Shown: positions 22,425-34,432 of the stretch, piece after piece
Position numbering within the stretch: position 1 is the stretch's first letter
Layout: the number at the start of each line of letters is the position of its first letter
Source of the DNA: Peromyscus leucopus
Lineage: Eukaryota; Chordata; Mammalia; Rodentia; Cricetidae
Length of the DNA: 64,000 nucleotides
Assembly: GCF_004664715.2 (NCBI RefSeq)
Contig: NC_051079.1
Coordinates: 56,943,660-57,007,659 of the forward strand
Reading direction: 5' to 3'
The notes under the pieces: generated by a model
What the model was told of the DNA's origin: nothing
The model's input: the letters and a program-made list of their open reading frames with translations, nothing else
The model's database searches: none
Translations under genes and position numbers: made by a program

Positions 22425-23830
22425 AGCTTGTTTTATGTTAGTTTCTTCCAGTTTCCTGGGAATTGTTTTGGGGCCTAACGTTGGTCTTTGCGTGATTTTT
22501 ATGATGTGGGGTCCCAAACTGTGTAAATAGTATGAAGCTAGCTTTTGCCAGCCCATATAGGGCGGCTTCAGAGATTTGGTTACTAGCAATCCCCCGACCT
22601 CCCCCTTCCCCAGCCTTCACCAGCATGTGTTTTGGGGCTCCTTCACTGAATTAACTGGTGACATAGAGTCAGTCAGTAGCCTTTGCACATCTCTGGCTTT
22701 GTGTAGAAGTCTTAGGACCTGTCCCTCCTGGGGTATTGACACACTAATCGTCCCTATGCCTTGGCCTAGGCTGTTCTGACACTGTAGCCCTGCTCTTCCC
22801 ACTTGATGCTTTCTGTTCAGAACCTGAAGGCTTCTCTCTGTTCTTCCATTTCAATCTCCGAAATCCCACCAGGATCCTCTTAGAGACACAGCTGTCTAGA
22901 GAAGAACTGTAAAAAGATGGGGGTCGTCTTTGTAGCCACTTTCACTGAAAGGTCCTTGGTACGCATAGGGTGTGTTTAACATTCCTCCAATCATTCTGTT
23001 TTTTTCCCATGGGCTTGGTCTCTGGGGCCAGGCATTGGCCTATCAGAAGGGTTGCCAGCACTAATGCCCTGCATTCTAAGGAAACTCTCAGTCCTGGGTG
23101 GACCTGGACACTTTTTCTTCCTAGTCTTTGTTTCTCTTCTAGAGACTCTGAAAGTCTTCAAAAGCTGTCCTGCCTTGGAGCCTGCCGACCCAGGCTCCAA
23201 CTCCGCTGAAACATTCAGATTTCTTCGTTAGGATACTTGAAATAATTCAAATACTAACTAGTAGTCTATTTGAGAGAAGGCTTTGGATGGCTAGTGGACG
23301 GAAGGCTTTCCAGCTCCTGAGAAAGTCCAGGAACCGTGATCACAATTTACTTAATTTAGTCTTTCTGCTAGGGGGACTGGCAGATGATGCTTCGAGAGCT
23401 GTCTTCAGTGTTGCTGTGGGTAGGGCTGAAAAACCTTCAAGTATGCATTTCACATTGCTTTTATTGTAGACATCTGTGAGGCAAAGAAGAGGCAAATGAT
23501 AGCTTACTCATTTACCAGTGATGCAAATCAAATGTGCCCCTGGCAACAAAACGACTCCAGACACCTTTGCCCTTTTCTCCACTGATTTGAACTGTAGATA
23601 CTTGTTCGCACTCCATTCCAGACTCGCAAATGACGCCAGCTACCAGGATAACCTCCTTACCTGGGTCGCTCACCATGGACTGTGGAGCTCAGTGGGTCCT
23701 TGTGCATTAAGACCCTATTGTCTACTCACTGATTAAGACTTAGTAGCCTTGAGACCAGTGGGTGGCTCCTATAGGACGGGCCTAGATCTCCATCGCCTGT
23801 CCTTGGAGTGAGAAAATACCCATGAGCCCT
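22425..23830. other. single-copy stretch
   Basis: No repeat or exon is recognised. Overlapping open frames of 60-80 codons on both strands carry no recognisable protein features. Confidence 0.45.
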
Positions 23831-23831
23831 T

Positions 23832-23915
23832 CCTCAGTTTCTGAATCATGATTCTGAAAGAACCCTTTCTGAGGATTAAACAAGACCCTCAGCACACATC
23901 TGAGCACACAGTTCA
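23832..23915 (-). mobile_element. MIR fragment, minus strand
   Basis: 'cctcagtttctgaatcatg' and then 'tctgaggattaaacaagacc' followed by 'ctgagcacacag' follow the reverse complement of MIR (cctcagtttcctcatctg, gaggattaaatgag, cttagcacagtg). It is diverged and short. Confidence 0.55.
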
Positions 23916-24111
23916 CATGGGATTGAGACTCTTCTCTGGAAGGAGGGTAATTCAAAAAGCTAATCCAAGGGGAAAGGAAACTGTCCAGGAAGCAAAGTGG
24001 GGTGGCCAGGATGCTTGACTGTGTGAGCACCGTTTTTTGCAGATACCAGTTCTAGGGTGGCTTGCATTTTCTTCAAGCCTTCCAGTGTGATGGGAGACAC
24101 AAGGTTTTGGG

Positions 24112-24425
24112 TTTTTTTTTTTTTTTTTTTGAACAAATTTATTCTGTAATAGCAACAAAATTCATAGTGCAGACTTTCCAGTGGCATTAGCATACTTATT
24201 TGATTAATTTATTGTGGAAATCTTCGGTCTTAGGAAATCTGTCTTATGTGGGTTCTGATAACAGGACAATATTGTCATAATGCCTTATTGCTTGATGAAG
24301 CATCCCCATAGCTGTAAACTTGATATTTTCTTATACTTATTTCTGAATAATTGTTTGTGCTGATTGCCATTATCTTTTTTACAGAGTCATTGGCTTTTGA
24401 AAGCCTAATGTGTTTAGGGAGACAC
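24112..24425 (-). pseudogene. probable 5'-truncated processed retrocopy (3' UTR piece)
   Basis: Read on the minus strand, about 290 bp ends in 'agaataaatttgttc' and then 19 A (T tract at 24112-24130), so a canonical AATAAA lies about 10 nt before the A tail. The 9-mer gggagacac occurs just outside both ends (24092-24100 and 24417-24425), with partly similar bases beyond, like a target duplication. These are the hallmarks of an L1-mediated copy of an mRNA 3' end. No reading frame of note remains and I do not recognise the parent. Chance is possible because the duplication is short. Confidence 0.5.
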
Positions 24426-24766
24426 TGGGTTATGTAATTATATTAACTGTAATTCTGGTCTTTTGTATGTTTGTTCCTATGGAGCTGTGGTTTAATAGCC
24501 CCAGGCTGAAAGTTTAACAGCTCATGGTCCTGTCCCCGTGATGCTGTTAAATGTGAACACATATTTGAATGTTAGAGACTAGCATTTCCTGGTCTTTAAA
24601 CAGTCAAACACCTTTCCTGTACTTTGCAGAAACATAGTAGTGATGTACACAGTTTAGGTGCAGTCTGAGGGAGATCAGGAATGAAAACCTCACCGAAATT
24701 TTACTAGAGATATTATTTCTCTTTGTTGGCTTTGAAGTCTAGGGATTGCTTGTGATCTGAGATATA

Positions 24767-24830
24767 ATACATACATACATTCATACATACATATATATAC
24801 ATAAACATATATACATACATATATATGTAT
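24767..24830. repeat. (CATA)n/AT-rich microsatellite
   Basis: Imperfect tetranucleotide CATA/TACA units mix with TATA units; parts are self-complementary. Confidence 0.9.
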
Positions 24831-24948
24831 AAAATAGTGAGAAATATTACAACCTTAATTTCTTATTGTGGCCAGATTAATCAGGTGAAAGCATGAAGCA
24901 GAGTTTTATGTAAAGTATACATTTTAGATTGGAGAAAGTGGGAAAACA

Positions 24949-24973
24949 TTTTTTTTTTTTTTTTTTTTTTTTT
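24949..24973. repeat. (T)25 homopolymer
   Basis: An uninterrupted T tract without a recognisable SINE beside it. Sequence to the right contains AATAAA on the plus strand, the wrong orientation for a minus-strand retrocopy tail. Confidence 0.95.
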
Positions 24974-25420
24974 ACAATAAAGCTTTACTAAGCCCTTTTA
25001 TGGATTTACTGGTTTGTTCTCATTTGTCACTGAACTGCTTCCAGATGTAAAATAGTAGTTTCTCGAAATTGCAAGGACTCTGCTACCAAGACCAGGTGGG
25101 CATGACTTTATAGCCATTTTACTTCTAATTTTTAGTGTTGGAACCTCAAGAATGTCTGGAACTGATAATTGATTTAACTCTCTCCCTCCTAATTGGACCA
25201 GGGCACAACTTGGTGTTTTTATCTCTTCTAGTATGCATTTTATTTCTGCTTCAATTATTGTGTGCCTTTGGCAAAAAGGAGATGATTTTACTCTGTTTTA
25301 AGATTTGCCTCTGAAAGGGGGGGGGGATATTTTTTATTACCTATTTTCTCACATAATCTGGTATGGTTCTCAGACAATGAGAAGAATGAGACAACTCTGT
25401 AAGGCTTGGTAGTGTTATGT

Positions 25421-25846
25421 CTATGTACGTGTGTGTGTTCATGTGGGTGTATGCTTGTGAGTGTTTGCGTGTGTGCCTTTGGAGACCAGAGTTCAACCTT
25501 GGTCAGCATTCCTTAGGAGCTGTCCACATTTATTCATTGGTTTTTTTGAACGTAGACCAGGCTGGTCTGGAATTTACAGAGATCCACCTGTGTCTGTCTC
25601 CTGAGTGGTGAATTTAAAAGTGTGTGCCACCACACTGAGCACAGTGTGTTTTGAGGCAGGGTCTCTCACTGGTTCAGAGCTTACCAAGTAAGTACTCTAG
25701 GCTGGCTAGCCTATCTTTGCCTCTTCAGTGCTGAGATTTCAAGCTCAGCCACCACCACCATTGCCTGGCTTTCCTATGTGGGTTCCAGGGCTCAACTTCA
25801 GCTTATGAAGCAAGCGTTTCACCGACCGAGTAAGCTCCCTAGCCCC
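25421..25846 (-). mobile_element. B4A-type SINE, minus strand, interrupted by a B1 piece
   Basis: The TG-rich tail 'tacgtgtgtgtgttcatgtggg' leads to 'ggagaccagagttcaaccttgg' and 'aggagctgtccacatt'. After an interruption (25541-25640) the B4 resumes with 'tgttttgaggcagggtctctcactgg', 'ctaggctggctagcc', 'ccattgcctggctttcctatgtgggttcc' and the head 'gaccgagtaagctccctagcccc'. Confidence 0.82.
25541..25640 (-). mobile_element. partial B1 SINE nested in B4, minus strand
   Basis: A T7 run followed by 'gtagaccaggctggtctggaatttacagagatccacctg' and 'tgaatttaaaagtgtgtgccaccacactgagca' is the right-hand part of a B1. It lies exactly where the B4 breaks and therefore inserted later; the 3' third of the B1 is missing. 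Confidence 0.75.
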
Positions 25847-25849
25847 TGT

Positions 25850-27830
25850 TAGATTGTTTTGTAAAAATAATAATCAGAAAAAAATTTATTCCTTTGATTT
25901 CTAATATGCCAGTTCCAAAAACAGATCTGTTTGTACATTTTCCACCCCCTTTTTGGTGAGTTTACCTAACTAAAGTAAGAATGGTATCTGTAATCATTTG
26001 TTCATGTTGGTGTAGAATTTGAATTCATTGTAGGCGGCTGTGATTTTCCTACCGTGACCCTTTTTGGCAGAACCTTGTATCTTTAGGTGCCGATATCTCT
26101 GGAAGGGTTTGCTAAGTCGTACCCTTGGTGATGGCAGTAGACACCACACTCAGGGGAACAGTCCTGAAATTTGGAGACCCTTCTTCACTGACCCCTCCCA
26201 GCCACCATCCCTCATGGGGTGCTCTTGGCAGCCTCAGTGGGAATTCTAACTGAGGCGTGGAGACTGAAGCTCGATTGTCTCCCCTGGGTTGTAAGGATGA
26301 GAGTTCTTCATGCTCAGTGACTGAGCACACAGTAGGAGCTTTCCTCTTTCCTCTTCATTTACTACTGTATCCTTTTGTTTATATGTTTACAGGATCCAAG
26401 TGGAATGTAAATAACATGCTGATGTTTAAGAAAGTGACATATAGGTCCCAGTCTTGAAAGGAGGCTTTCTAAATGGCAATTTGAATCTCCTTTCAGGAGA
26501 GCCCTGATCCGCTTGATCGAAGAGCACAGCTCAGAACTCCTAGGTTCCCACCCCGCCCTCACCTTCTGGGTTCTTGCTCTTGCAAACCTTCTGGGCATCT
26601 AGGGGCCACTCTGGTAGTTGGACACCTAAGCCTTTTCCTTAGAGTGGAAAGGTGGGGTGGGGATGGCTGAGCATCGAGTGAGAGGGACACACAGTACCTT
26701 GTCCAGTGCTGCCATCTCTTCCAGACATATAATGCCATGTCCTGCTCTTGGCTGTCTCCCACTCCCCAGTGCCAGCAAAACACCTGGGAGGCCTTTGCTA
26801 CCTGACCTCATTTTGCCTTCGTTTAATTTGAGTCCGTCGCTTTCTCTTCCGCTTTAGCAGTTAAGTTCCAGCCAAGCCCAGCCGTAAGCATTGTGGCACA
26901 GGGAAAGTGCACCACACATATTTTCTTAGAGAAAGAACAAAGGAAGGAGAAATGAAAGGAGACATTGGCAAGTGGAGGGACCTGGAAGGAGAACACTGAA
27001 AGCCGAGGATGAAAAGAGATGTCTTCTAACTCATTGAGGTTATCAGAAAGCAGTCCTCTTATTAACGGGAATTTAAAAAAAAGAGTCTGCTGGACTCTTT
27101 GGAAGGAGTCTAGACTTGGTTATGTGGAAATTTGCAGTAACAAGTGTGCCAAATGTTTCCTCGTGAACAATAAGAGTGGGAGAAGGACTGGAAACTTTGG
27201 AGACACTTGCAGATTGTCCTGAATTTGCAGCCCAGGGTTGTGACGCCTAGGCATTGAGGCTGCCCAGTGATCCTGTGAGCAGCTGGGGAGGCCTTAATGG
27301 TGTCCAGCTGTGTGCCCAGGGACCGCCTCCTCTCAGAGTCACATTAACCAGGTAGAGACCCTGCCCTGCCTGCCTCCCTGTGGACTTTATGGGTCCCTGT
27401 AGACGGTTGCATTGATCTTTCATTTTGGGGTTTTATAGCAATTCTAAGCATGTGAGTGTGCACATGTTCACTCTTTGATGTGCCCTTTGATAGAAGCCAG
27501 AGCGCTTTACCTGGGCCTGTGTTTAATAATAGTGGGGGGTCGAATGCCCTGCAGCAGAGTACTCCCTGGGATGCTGGTTGCATGCCACTCTATTGGGGAT
27601 GCTGGTTGGCAGGCTTTAATCAGGGGTGTTTGAGCATGAAATATATTAAAGGTAGTTAGACATATAGCTTTGCTACCATTGTGTTTTGTTTGTAACCACA
27701 CTTTGATTCCATTGTGTCACTCTCTAGAAAGGAGGGTGGGTGGGGACATGTAGGAGACTCAAATGGCAAAACTCACAGAATCACAGGGCATCTGTGACTT
27801 GTCACATTCTTTTTCTTACTTTATTTTTCT
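25850..27830. other. single-copy stretch, moderate GC
   Basis: No repeat or exon is recognised. Open frames of 60-79 codons overlap on both strands around 26060-26860 and 27340-27700 without family resemblance. Confidence 0.45.
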
Positions 27831-27837
27831 GATATCC

Positions 27838-27900
27838 TTATGAGACCAGTTCGTACCCCGTTTTCAGATGGGTAAGTTAAGCATTTCAGAACCCTGCTTT
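27838..27900 (+). mobile_element. possible MIR fragment
   Basis: 'ttatgagaccagttcgtaccccgttttcagatgggtaagttaagc' loosely follows the MIR core (ctatgaggtaggtac, ccccattttacagatgagg). Short and diverged. Confidence 0.4.
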
Positions 27901-27919
27901 CACTGCGCTCTTAGAATTC

Positions 27920-30618
27920 CGTGCTCTTTTACCATGTGAAAATCTAATGTGACCATGACACAGAAGGATATTCTCAAGGCTCGTGGGGAAGTGGCTGCCT
28001 ATTTTGATGGGAAATCGCCGTATATAGACTGCACCATATGTTTTAAGAGTTGGAAAAACCTTCTATGGGACCATCTCCTACGTGGGAATCCCCTCTCCTA
28101 CAAAGCAGCTACAGAGGCATGATCTGACTCGACTTGGATATTTCCAGTTTTCAAACTGTCCACATATCAAAAGGTTAGGATAGTTGAATAAATCTTTATA
28201 TGCTTTGGCCCAATAGTATTTAGCAGAAGTGATCATATTATGATTTTCTATCTTCCCTTCGCTTTTTTTTTTCCATCTCTGACCACCCGTAATTTAAAAA
28301 AAAAAAAAAAAAATCAGCTTTCTGTGTCCTTAACTTCAATTAGCAAGGACTTGATTTGGAAGGGTCAGGAGTTTCCCAGATGCTGGTGTGGCTTTACAGG
28401 TGACAGGATTGCGTTAGGATTGGAGATGGAGCCATGATAACGCCCCGGCTGCTGACAGTAATGATTCTGAGGAAGTGATGTCAGTTACCTACTTAATCCA
28501 TCTTTGGTGGCATCGCTGGAAGAGGTTGTTTCTCTTTGGAATACTCAGGTCACATAATACAAGTTAGATGAGACATTTCCAAGAGACACTGTGGGCCTGA
28601 AGTGCTCAAACTGTAGGTGGCCCCAAATGACCCATTTCCCTGCGCTCACTCCTAAATACTTTGTTATTTGTTGGAATTCATTGATGAGAGTAAATCCAAT
28701 TTTGAGGTCGCACACTGGGGCAAGTCCTAAGTATTTGATGACATACAATTTTGGGACATTTCTCTCTAAGTTTCATAATTCCTGAGTTTAGGAACATTAG
28801 CAGCGGTATAGGAGTGGTCTATGGAAGTGTCGTGGCTACACTAGTAGGAATAATTATCCTGATGTAGGTTGGCACATGATTGAGATGTATCCATGTATAG
28901 CTCGATTTTCACCTGTATATATGTGAAAGCTGAGATTTTGAGAGCTTTATTTCACTTTGAGACCTTGGTTGGAACTCATAAAGTTTCTTTAAATTACTTC
29001 CCCCCCACCTCTGTTCTCTGGTTATTGAGGGGTTTACTTGTCTTCACCAAGCCTGGTGCCAAATACCGGGGATAGTGATCAGGAAGACCAGACTTTGTAC
29101 TCTGAGCTGGATGCGAGTAACTCACTCTCTAGCAGGAGGTAGACCAAAGCAGCAGCCCTGGGACCCAGAGTGTGCCTGTTCAGCCTCCGAGTGTGGTTCC
29201 CGAAAGCTTACCAGGGAACACCATTTACCATCCAGCCAAAATCTCATAGATTGTCTGTTTCTAGAGCACCCTTTTCAAGAGCCTCAGTTTTTTATTAGTT
29301 ATAATTTCCTAACATTTCAGTATAAAACAAAACAAAAAACAAAAACAAAGAAACCCTTGCTGATAATTTGGAAGTGTTTTCCACGTGAGTAACTTTTTTA
29401 AGTATCTTATTTTAAAAATTTTGTTTCATTTTCCTCCTGGCTTTTTAAATATACTTAAATATATTTTTAACCATATCTAATTTTTGCAACTTCTAAACAA
29501 CTTTCTAAGCAGTCACCTCCTGACCCCCTTTCCCCCCCCTTCGCTGTTCCCTCCTCCCAGGGCCACCTCCCTTTCTTTAGAGCCCCCGCATAATGCTATT
29601 CCTTTACAGTCCAGCCATCTGCCTGTTTTAGCCTCCTCTCCACTCTCTCTCCCTGTTTCTTCTATATAGATTTCCCCATATGTCTGCCTCCTCCTTTATC
29701 CACAAGTCCAGACACTCCTCCATAGCTTTCTTACCACCCCATCCTGGTGGCCCGTCTGTTCATAAATAACTCTTTCATCCGCTTTGGATCCCCAGCCCCC
29801 ACTCATGCTAAAAAGAGTGCAAAGAAACCTGAAGTGCACAGAGCCAAGCTACCCAGCGCGGTTTTCATTTAGAGCAGGCTCCCCCCTTCCCATCACCTGT
29901 TTTCTTTCCCACTTTTCCTTCCTTACCTTGTTCGTGCCGGTCCCCAGTTTCCACTCGGCGTTTTGTACTGAACTGGCCACACAGTGAGTTGGTATCTTCC
30001 GGACGGTTTGCTCCTCGTTGGGAGACCTGCTTTCGCCCTGATGGGTTGCCATTCTTGCAGTTGTCAAACTTGAAGCTTTGTTCTCTGGAAATTCATGTGA
30101 TGTCTCAGGCATAGCATTCTCCTCACCTGGGTGCATGGCAAGCACAGGGAGGCTCTGGACGGGTTCTTTTGTAAGCCTAGTTCTGTGCCACGAAGGGGCT
30201 ATTATAGGATAACCCACCGGAATGGCACTGTTCAGGGCTCTGGAATGTTCTAGATACTTGAAATGTACGTCCCATATCCTGCTAGTGTTGTGAGCTGGTG
30301 ACGGTCTCCCCACTGTCCAGGGGAAGCATTGGCATTTTGCTTCCCTTTATTGACTGTAGCCATTCCAAAATTGTTAGTGTTTTTCCTTCCTGATGTCAGT
30401 GATAATTTTATCCGGAATCCCCGTGGAGATTTCACTCAGTAGGAAACAAATCTAGGTAAGATTGCCTTGAAAGTCAATCAAAACCTACAAGGACTAGTAT
30501 ATCATCCCCGTTGTTTTAAAGATAACATCGGAGCGGTCGCTAGGTTGTGTGCCGTGTTTAATGAGGACTAATGGTAAAGACACTTTGGCTCTGTCTGTCT
30601 GTCCTAGTCCTCTAACTA
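27920..30618. other. single-copy stretch with a CpG-enriched, pyrimidine-rich part
   Basis: A-tract at 28297-28313 and pyrimidine-rich DNA at 29500-29780. Around 29857-30040 there are about ten CpG, well above the local level. A 154-codon minus-strand open frame (29849-30313) crosses this part; its translation is hydrophilic, Lys/Arg/Glu-rich near the C-terminus, and lacks a signal peptide or any domain I know. No repeat is recognised. Confidence 0.4.
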
Positions 30619-30686
30619 GGAAGGGAGGAAGGAAGGAAGGAAGGAAGGAAGGAAGGGAGGGAGGGAGGGAGGGAGGGAGGGAGGGA
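30619..30686. repeat. (GGAA)n/(GGGA)n purine tract
   Basis: GGAA units (about 30623-30653) change into GGGA units (about 30653-30686), a 68-bp polypurine/polypyrimidine tract capable of triplex formation. The Pro/Ser-rich minus-strand frame across it is an artefact. Confidence 0.95.
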
Positions 30687-30689
30687 AAA

Positions 30690-32078
30690 GAAAACATGTG
30701 GATTTAAGTGATCCTCGTTCTCTTCTGGGTGAACATCATGGGAAAATGAAAGAGAGAACAGTGTGTTTCTGAGGTGGTGAGAAAGAACTCTGCAGATCTA
30801 GAAGGTTATTAACATCATGAAAATGAAAAATCTCCAAAACATAAGGCATTTCGTTTTAAAGGCCATGTGTTTCCAAAAGGAGAGTAGAGTATGTTTTGTT
30901 ATTTTTAATGTATTTATGCATTTATTTATTTTTGTTTTTTATATTGAAGAATGAGGCTTCATTGCTCCGGGGACAAGAGAGTCAGAAAAGGGAACCCGGA
31001 AGAATGAAAAGCTGCTGAGCCAGCAGCAGACCACATGCCAGTGACTCAGAGTCTTTCTGGAATTCAAAGTTAGTCGCTAATGAGATACAAATTTCCAGGG
31101 GGAAACTTAGCTCAGAGTAAGACATTTTACCTCAGTCATACTGATGCCAAAGCTAGGTCTATGTGAAATTTGTACCGCTGTTGAGTTTCTGTGGATGCTA
31201 ATCAGTAGCCATGCAAAGATCCAATACATTTTCAACGTTTCATCTTGTTAGAACATTTCCCTGGGAACATCTTAGGAAGGCTTTAAAAACTACTAAATTT
31301 TATAATAGTTTTGGTTATGGATAAAGTTTCCCAGGCTGAGAATTTGCACATTATTGACACCACAAGTATACAGCATGTTACAGATCCCTCTGGGGTCTGT
31401 GCTGGATAGGAATGTATTGGATTATGGTGATGTTTCTAGGAGGGTGGAATTCTAAACTCCACTTTTTATTAAATGGAATTGATTGTCTTACCCACACCAA
31501 ATCATACGCCCGAGATTCGATACTTAATACCTCAGTAGTTGTACTCTTACTGGGACGTCTGCAGATGGTATGCGACTTCAGACCAGAAAGGTCTCTGCTT
31601 TGGAGAATGTAGACCTGGGAGGAAGGACAGTAGATTTTCTCCCTGCCACCCTTTTGCTTTCTGCTAACTCGAGTCATGCCGCCATGTACTTTGGTGTGGT
31701 TTGTAAACTGAAGTCCTAAAGCCTGAGCAGAGGGATTCCAAGGTTACCACCTTCCAGCAGGCACTTCAGGTCTTGCTGCCTCCTCTCAAATTGGTTGTGG
31801 TCTGTGGGCGCCCCAATTAGTTCAGGCTCTTTGCAGTGGGTTTTTACGGAGGGTGTGTCTATACTTAACATTTTTTTTTTTTTTATAATAGTAAGTATAA
31901 TTTTGTCTGCTTTTCATAGCCTTTTCTTTATGGTTACCAGTTTTAATTTTATCTAGGCAATTGGAAATCTTGGGAGAGGCCAATCTAAAAAAGAAAATCC
32001 TTAGATTTTGAAGTTCAATACACATCTGCTTCCTAAAAGGAACTCCTTCAATACCTTCTATGTTTCATTCACATAGCC
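30690..32078. other. single-copy stretch
   Basis: No repeat or exon is recognised; T-rich at 30890-30945 and a T run at about 31870-31884. A 99-codon minus-strand frame at 31378-31677 matches nothing I know. Confidence 0.45.
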
Positions 32079-32079
32079 T

Positions 32080-32125
32080 GCATTGATTGAGTGCTTATCA
32101 TGTGCGCAGCGATATGCTTTTTAAT
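32080..32125 (+). mobile_element. MIR 5' fragment
   Basis: 'gcattgattgagtgcttatcatgtgcgcagc' closely follows the MIR start (catttattgagcgcttactatgtgccaggc). Downstream similarity fades. Confidence 0.55.
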
Positions 32126-32129
32126 TGCT

Positions 32130-33414
32130 GGTACCCAGAATATTTAAAGTATAAAATATCTCATTAGCTCCGTATTTGGAGTACCACCTGTTTGAGTTTG
32201 TGCTGAGCTCCCCAGAATGACAGCTTCCCCCGTGAATTCGTGGGGTCTTAAGGCTTCAGAGGAGGCAGAGAGGTGAATGCACTGTCTGCTGCTTCAGGAA
32301 TGCCATTCTGTGCGGGGACACATTTGTCACAGTTCACACAAGGATCTCTCAGTGTTTCTCCCAGTGAAGAGGAAAGAGGAGTGTGTTGACTTCACTGGGG
32401 GACAAGGACCACCCAGGTCTCCTCACTGTCACAGGCTTCTTCTAGATGCCTGTCTTAGATGAGTAGACTTTTGACCCCTCAGAGTACAGCAGATCTGCTA
32501 TTGCTGTGGATACAAGTAAACACAGTGGTCCTTCTGGAGTAAGAGGAGCCCTGTGGTTGACTGTGCAGTGTGGTTGGCAGAGGGAAGGATGTGTTTGGAA
32601 GCCGGCTTTTCCTTCCCCCTTACCTCCATTCCATGCTTAGCGCTCCAGGAGGACCCCTCTGAGAGAATTGCCATTTTTTGCATTCCCTGTGTGCTTATAG
32701 ACTAAAGTATAATTGGTAAGGCTCCCTGGAGTAGTGTGCCTATCATCCCATTGGTCTGATCTTGGTGTAGAGGGTTTGATTAGAGCTCATGGAGGGACTG
32801 TTTTTCAACATATTCATAGGGACGCTTACGTTGGGTAGAATGTGTCCGTCGAGGTTATCAGGGTCTCAGGATTCTGTGAGGAGCAAAGCTATGGGGGAGC
32901 TACCTTGGATTTACGCTTAGATCCACCCCAGATCCACCTCCAGGCCCGACCCAGTGCTCACAATGTGTCTTCCGGTCTCAAAGAGTCTGATCAGCAACCA
33001 CATCACCTCTCCTAGGAATGCTCCAAGGATGGAAAATCCCAAGCCCTCGCTCTATACAATGCTCTCTGGGATAAATCCATGGGTTGTCAGAGACAATGAA
33101 TTAATAACTGTGACCAGTCCTTCCATAAATAGGGCAAGAGGCCGAAATAAGCTTCCAGCATGGGATGGCAAAGTGACTTTCAGATGTTCAGCCAGATTCC
33201 TGGAGTGATGTGTGCAGGAAAGTGAATTTTCTGTACTTCCTCAAGTGGGGCCCGTTTCTCTCCTCTCTGATTCTTTAGCTGCCTTGTTGCATTTGCTGAA
33301 ACTCCAAAGACAGAAGAAAGCTAAAAATGTGTAACTTGACAAACAGAGCTGTGATGATATTTACTGTCAGACTAAAATCTGCCAGATTTTACAGATGTGA
33401 AAGTGCAGACATAT
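32130..33414. other. single-copy stretch before the 27-bp minisatellite
   Basis: No repeat or exon is recognised. The open frame that starts at 33327 enters the minisatellite and is long only because of it. Confidence 0.45.
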
Positions 33415-33614
33415 CTCAGGCATCCTCCAACATCCTTGTGGCTCAGGCATCCTCCAACATCCTTGTGGCTCAGGCATCCTCCAACATCCTTGTGGCTCAG
33501 GCATCCTCCAACATCCTTGTGGCTCAGGCATCCTCCAACATCCTTGTGGCTCAGGCATCCTCCAACATCCTTGTGGCTCAGGCATCCTCCAACATCCTTG
33601 TGGCTCAGGCATCC
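33415..33614. repeat. 27-bp minisatellite, seven identical copies
   Basis: The unit begins ctcaggcatcctccaac and ends atccttgtgg. Seven full copies (33415-33603) are identical at every base by eye, followed by 11 bp of an eighth (33604-33614). Because 27 is a multiple of three and the unit contains no stop in several frames, three frames stay open (9-residue repeats such as QASSNILVA on the plus strand). This is a property of the array, not evidence of a gene: no frame extends into a recognisable protein. Perfect homogeneity points to very recent expansion or ongoing gene conversion. Confidence 0.98.
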
Positions 33615-33619
33615 ACAGG

Positions 33620-34255
33620 GACTTTTGCCGCATATTTGTGGAAATAGGTTGTCAGATAATTATTGTGAATACCCATGTCTCAATCTCCTTTTCCTCATTC
33701 CTTTGTTTCTCCGTGACATTGAAGTGTGCTTTAATGTAGACAGAAGCACCAGTTTAGGGCAAAGAGGAAACAGGGAGTCATTGCAGCCCTGACATTTATT
33801 ACTGGGATAAACTTTTGGCCACTGTTGTGGAACTCTGGGTCCTTGTTAATGAAACTCACTTTAGTCTTTCAAATCGTGTGTTTAACAGGAATATAGCACC
33901 AAATGGACTGCTTGGCTTCTGGTACCAAAGACAATTGGCTTTGAAACCAAGTTCTACATGACTTATCTGTCTTCATTATGCCTTCCTCTTAGATCTGTGG
34001 TATAGGGTTAATTACGGATTTCTGGTTCATGTGAATATTAAGGGAACACACCTCAGACTTCTACCGTGAACAGAGCCCTCAAATTCATTTTTGTCTTCTA
34101 GTAAAAAAAAAAAAAAAACAAAATAGAATCAAGGCTCAGTAACTCTTTATTTGACCTTTGGTCTTCAGTATGGTATTTCTCCAGTATGGCTTGAATGTTA
34201 TTTTTTTTTCTGGAAGTTCATTGACATTAAGAAATGATCAAAGGTGACCTAGAAG
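33620..34255. other. single-copy stretch
   Basis: No repeat or exon is recognised. An A run at 34102-34117 is not preceded by a polyadenylation signal. Confidence 0.45.
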
Positions 34256-34271
34256 TAGAAAGCATGGTCAC

Positions 34272-34432
34272 AGCCAGGCAGCGGTGGCACACGCCTTTAA
34301 TCCCAGCACTAGGGAGGCAGAGCCTGGTGGATCTCTGTGAGTTCGAGGCCAGCCTGGTCTACAGAGCGAGATCCAGGACAGGCACCAAAACTATACAGAG
34401 AAACCCTGTCTCAAAAAAACAAAACAAAAAAG
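34272..34432 (+). mobile_element. B1 SINE with perfect target duplication
   Basis: It starts agccaggcagcggtggcac, has 'gagttcgaggccagcctgg' with the pol III B-box-like part at 34341-34350, and ends 'gaaaccctgtctc' plus an A-rich tail (aaaaaaacaaaacaaaaaag). A perfect 15-bp target duplication, agaaagcatggtcac, flanks it (34257-34271 and 34433-34447). The arm 'gatccaggacaggcaccaaaac' is a second cricetid-type variant, distinct from the B1s at 3679 and 22250, so at least two young B1 lineages were active. Confidence 0.97.

Noticed and set aside
24949..24973. T25 as the tail of a minus-strand retrocopy
   Set aside because: The adjacent AATAAA is on the plus strand, the wrong orientation, and no target duplication was found.
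33327..33792. Nine-residue repeat proteins encoded by the 27-bp minisatellite (three frames, both strands)
   Set aside because: Frame openness follows from a 27-bp unit without stops; simultaneous openness on both strands and lack of flanking homology argue against coding.
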